DNA from: Trueperella sp.
Lineage (GTDB): Bacteria > Actinomycetota > Actinomycetes > Actinomycetales > Actinomycetaceae
Assembly: GCA_012727825.1 (NCBI GenBank)
Contig: JAAYGH010000339.1
Location: 1 to 6,196, forward strand
Direction of reading: 5' to 3'
Length of the DNA: 6,196 nucleotides
The translations under genes and the position numbers were made by a program. Below, in pieces: positions 3,773 to 6,196 of the stretch. The notes below the pieces were generated by a model, which saw only the letters and a program-made list of their open reading frames with translations, had not been told where the DNA came from and made no database searches. Every line of letters starts with the position of its first letter. Within the stretch, counting starts at the first letter, position 1.

Positions 3773-5935
3773 ATGTCTACGCAAACGGGCAAGGTACCCA
3801 CATCTCGTTTATCGAATGGGAAAGTTCTTTCCTACGCGCTAGGTGATGTTGCAAATAACCTCACCTTCATGATGACCTCGATGTTCCTCGTGGTGTACAT
3901 GACTGATATTGCCGGAATCAGCGCTGGTGCCGCCGGCGCGATTTACGGCATCACCAAGATTTGGGCTGGCGTTTCTGACTTGGCGGCCGGCCAGACCGTT
4001 GATCGTTTCGACACTCGCTGGGGGCGTCTGCGCCCGTGGATTCTCTTCGGTTCAGCACCGCTGGCGATCATGTTCGTTGTGCTGTTCTCGGTCCCCGCAG
4101 GCTTTAGTGCAACAGCAGCCATCGTCTGGATCCTCCTGTTTGATGCGGCGTACCAGCTGCTCTACTCGTTCGTGAACATTCCGTACGGATCGCTCTCGGC
4201 TGCCATGACTCAGGATCCCGTTGACCGCTCACGGTTGTCGGGTGCTCGTTCAATTGCCTCGTCGGTCTCGTCCGTTCTGCTCGCCTTCGTCGTCGCGCCG
4301 CAGTTCCAGGACACCACGTCCGACAACATTCGACTGCAATTCACGCTCATCACGTTGGCGCTGGCCGTACTTGCTGTCATCCTTTATCTCATCTGCTTTA
4401 AGAACACGAAGGAAGTTGTCGAGCGCCCACAACAAAAGGTGACGATCAAGGGCACCCTCAGTACAGTGGCTCAAAATCGACCTCTGCTCATCCTCTGCCT
4501 TGGCGCTTTCTTCCTTCTTGCAGGAATGTTCACGATGTCTGCCGTAGCGATGTTCTACGCCCGCGAAGTTCTGGGTAATGCTGGCTGGTTCGCGTTCCTT
4601 CAACTCGCGCAAACGGTCGGCAGCATCATTATTGCCTCGTTCGTTCCGGCGATTACTCTCAGGGTCGGTAAGCGCCTTGGCTATGTTGCTGCAGCTAGCA
4701 TCACCGTGCTCGCTTTCCTTCTCATCTACTTCGTACCCGCTGGCTCGTTGCCGGTGGCACTCGCTGCATGGTTCCTTTACGGTGCTGGCGTAGGCGGTTC
4801 AAACGCTCTGATGTTCTCCATGCAGGCCGACACCGTCGATTACGGCGAATGGAAAACGGGTAACCGCTCCGAGGGTGGTTCGTATTCGATCCTCTCGTTC
4901 ATCCGTAAGACCGGTCAGGGCGTTGGCGGTTGGGCTGGCGCGGCAATCATCGGCGCGTTCGGTTACGACGCGGCTACCGCCGCTCAGACCGACCAAGCCA
5001 TCCAAGGCATTCGCATTGCGACGGGAGCTCCACCCGCAGCGCTGACATTCATCGCGATCATCATCATGCTTCGCTATCCGCTCGGCCTCGAGGAGCACTC
5101 GAGAATTGTTCAGGAGCTCAACGAGCGACGTACACAGAAGGCCGTGACCGATATGACCGGTGTAGCCGGCGAGGATGTGTTGGTCGACGCCGTCGGCGAT
5201 GGCCGCACCACCCGCCTTCGCAAGAAGGGTGAACCTGCACCGCCCATCGTCACCGTGTTTGGCTTGTCCGGTGCTGGAGCATCTGCGATCGGCCCAATGC
5301 TTGCTCGGAAACTGGGCGTTCCGTACGTCGGGCAGAAGTTCTCCTCGGAGGAGCTCGCACTCGTGGATCGCGAAACTCTCGTGTCGGACTCCGCGTTTGA
5401 CCGCTGGCTACGTGCCGTGGAGTACTCCGGTACTCAGGACGCCACGATGTCGATGGCCTACGACGAGGCGCAGAACTTCTACGTCGCGTCAGAGAATACC
5501 CGTACCGTTCTTGCGGAAGTCGAGAGGGGCGGCGTCGTTCTCGGACGAAACGGAGCGTTTGTGCTTCAGCATGCCGTTGGTGCCATCCATGTCCGACTCA
5601 TCGCTCCAAAGTCGAAGCGAATTGAGCGGGTCGTACACCGTACTGGTCTGAGCATCACGGATGCGACGGAGCAGCTCGAGGCAGAGGACAGGATGAGAGC
5701 AGAAATGTCTCGCCATCTCTACCAGTGGAATCCGAACAACGACAATTTCTACGACCTTGTGATCAACACCGGTTCGATTACCTATGAGCAGGTTGTTGAC
5801 ACGATCGTGGACATGTACCGCTCGAAGTACCCGCTCAACGAACCTGATCCAACTGTGGATACCGGCGAGATTCCACTCCCGCCGTACGCCAAGCCAGATC
5901 ATGGTGAAGGCTCGGACAAGGACGTCCTTAAGTAG
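3773..5935 (+). CDS. GPH-family sugar:cation symporter fused to a cytidylate-kinase-like domain
   Basis: The 720-residue protein has two parts. Residues about 12-444 form a twelve-helix MFS transporter of the glycoside-pentoside-hexuronide:cation symporter family (melibiose carrier/LacS/XynP type), which imports oligosaccharides or glycosides with H+ or Na+. The loop-2/3 signature is intact: D69, G73, D77-R78, T81-R82, G84-R85, R87-P88 in SDLAAGQTVDRFDTRWGR. So is the late motif VDYGEWKTGNRSEGG (355-369). After a polar linker (445-490), residues 491-686 resemble the cytidylate-kinase-like (CMK2) P-loop family: VTVFGLSGAGAS (493-504), GVVLGRNGAFVLQ (586-598), HVRLIAPKSKRIERV (606-620), DRMRAEMSR (639-647) and YDLVINTG (660-667). 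The P-loop lacks Lys, and the Arg that relatives carry just after it appears as Ser504. A polar tail (687-720) follows. LacS of Streptococcus carries a C-terminal IIA domain; here a nucleotide-fold domain holds that place, so a regulatory role is plausible. The substrate is unknown. No sugar-catabolic gene is next to it. Confidence 0.88.
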   Translation: MSTQTGKVPTSRLSNGKVLSYALGDVANNLTFMMTSMFLVVYMTDIAGISAGAAGAIYGITKIWAGVSDLAAGQTVDRFDTRWGRLRPWILFGSAPLAIMFVVLFSVPAGFSATAAIVWILLFDAAYQLLYSFVNIPYGSLSAAMTQDPVDRSRLSGARSIASSVSSVLLAFVVAPQFQDTTSDNIRLQFTLITLALAVLAVILYLICFKNTKEVVERPQQKVTIKGTLSTVAQNRPLLILCLGAFFLLAGMFTMSAVAMFYAREVLGNAGWFAFLQLAQTVGSIIIASFVPAITLRVGKRLGYVAAASITVLAFLLIYFVPAGSLPVALAAWFLYGAGVGGSNALMFSMQADTVDYGEWKTGNRSEGGSYSILSFIRKTGQGVGGWAGAAIIGAFGYDAATAAQTDQAIQGIRIATGAPPAALTFIAIIIMLRYPLGLEEHSRIVQELNERRTQKAVTDMTGVAGEDVLVDAVGDGRTTRLRKKGEPAPPIVTVFGLSGAGASAIGPMLARKLGVPYVGQKFSSEELALVDRETLVSDSAFDRWLRAVEYSGTQDATMSMAYDEAQNFYVASENTRTVLAEVERGGVVLGRNGAFVLQHAVGAIHVRLIAPKSKRIERVVHRTGLSITDATEQLEAEDRMRAEMSRHLYQWNPNNDNFYDLVINTGSITYEQVVDTIVDMYRSKYPLNEPDPTVDTGEIPLPPYAKPDHGEGSDKDVLK

Positions 5936-5988
5936 GTCCTGCGCAAGTAGCTCGTCCGCAAGTAGTTCGTTCTCAAGTAGTTCGTTCG
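5929..5988 (+). repeat. Four 15-bp tandem units overlapping the transporter stop
   Basis: Units start at 5929 (TAAGTAGGTCCTGCG), 5944 (CAAGTAGCTCGTCCG), 5959 (CAAGTAGTTCGTTCT) and 5974 (CAAGTAGTTCGTTCG). The first contains the transporter's TAG. Because 15 is a multiple of three, every unit holds a TAG in the transporter's frame (5933, 5948, 5963, 5978). Confidence 0.85.
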
Positions 5989-6027
5989 CATACGCGAGGG
6001 GTTCTGGTTAAGTGCGAGGGGTAGTTC
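5978..6027 (+). repeat. 50-bp direct repeat, copy 1
   Basis: This block is identical base for base to 6147-6196, an offset of 169 bp. It contains a GCATACGCGAGGGG element followed by TTCTGGTTAAGT and a second GCGAGGGG. Its left end overlaps the last 15-bp tandem unit. Confidence 0.9.
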
Positions 6028-6174
6028 CTCTCGTGTTTGGCTGGTTCCCCTCGCGTTTGTTATGTTTTCGCTGGGGCTGCCTCGCCGGCTCTCGCATGCG
6101 CGAGGGGTTCTGGTTCGTTTCCCCGCATGTGCGAGGGGTTCTACGCTAGTTCGTTCGCATACGCGAGGGGTTCT
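5987..6174 (+). repeat. Family of four 19-bp palindromic elements in non-coding DNA
   Basis: The core CGCAT[AG][CT]GCGAGGGGTTCT occurs at 5987-6005, 6093-6111, 6124-6142 and 6156-6174; only two bases vary. Each holds a small palindrome, for example CTCGC-ATGC-GCGAG at 6091-6104. A shorter GCGAGGGGTAGTTC form occurs at 6014-6027 and 6183-6196, and the reverse orientation CCCCTCGC at 6047-6054. GCGAGGGG at 6014-6021 can pair with CCTCTCGT (6027-6034) or with CCCCTCGC (6047-6054). A hairpin here may end the transporter transcript, though the U-tracts are weak (GTTT, GTTTGTTATGTTTT). No gene is visible between 5936 and the window end. Confidence 0.75.
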
Positions 6175-6196
6175 GGTTAAGTGCGAGGGGTAGTTC
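6147..6196 (+). repeat. 50-bp direct repeat, copy 2 (runs into window end)
   Basis: It is identical to 5978-6027 up to the last base of the window, so the identity may extend further. If it does, the 169-bp block 5978-6146 is itself a tandem unit. Confidence 0.9.

Noticed and set aside
5987..6196. CRISPR array (type I-E-like hairpin repeats)
   Set aside because: Core copies are 106, 31 and 32 bp apart, not a constant repeat-plus-spacer period near 61 bp. The repeats are short, variable and partly inverted, and no cas gene is in view.

Overview
The window looks like a chromosomal stretch of a moderately GC-rich actinobacterium. The evidence is G/C-biased third positions, an actinobacterial-type YgfZ N-terminus (LPGA followed by an HY motif), a DUF2516-type membrane protein, a nitrobindin-like protein without the usual haem histidine, and a likely leaderless start. 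An Arcanobacterium/Trueperella/Actinomyces-like member of the Actinomycetaceae is a guess from gene content and base composition, not a demonstrated assignment. All genes seen lie on the + strand.

Left part (1-1265): the 3' end of an unrecognised multi-pass membrane protein, cut by the window edge, is followed after 9 bp by a ferric nitrobindin-like (FABP/DUF1794 fold) gene. That gene has no usable Shine-Dalgarno but a TANNNT -10 element placed correctly for a leaderless transcript.

Middle part (1353-3542): four tightly packed genes whose stop and start codons overlap at every junction. They are a small acidic protein with a duplicated HWGxxxYGxKD motif at its two ends, the folate-binding Fe-S/tRNA-modification factor YgfZ, a DUF2516 membrane protein, and D-aminoacyl-tRNA deacylase (dtd). 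The layout indicates one translationally coupled operon with housekeeping quality-control functions (Fe-S enzyme maintenance, removal of mischarged D-aminoacyl-tRNA).

Right part (3543-6196): a 230-bp intergenic region holds two hairpins (possible termination of the dtd operon), a candidate -10 box, and a perfect 7-bp inverted repeat just before the Shine-Dalgarno of the next gene. That gene is the most notable item in the window. It encodes a 720-residue GPH-family (LacY/melibiose-type) sugar:cation symporter fused in one frame to a C-terminal P-loop domain of the cytidylate-kinase-like (CMK2) family, whose phosphate-binding loop lacks the usual basic residue. It is probably a transporter with a built-in nucleotide-binding or kinase-derived regulatory module. 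After its stop codon comes a non-coding repeat field: four 15-bp tandem units, each with an in-frame stop, then a family of GC-rich palindromic 19-bp elements including an exact 50-bp direct repeat 169 bp apart that runs into the window end.
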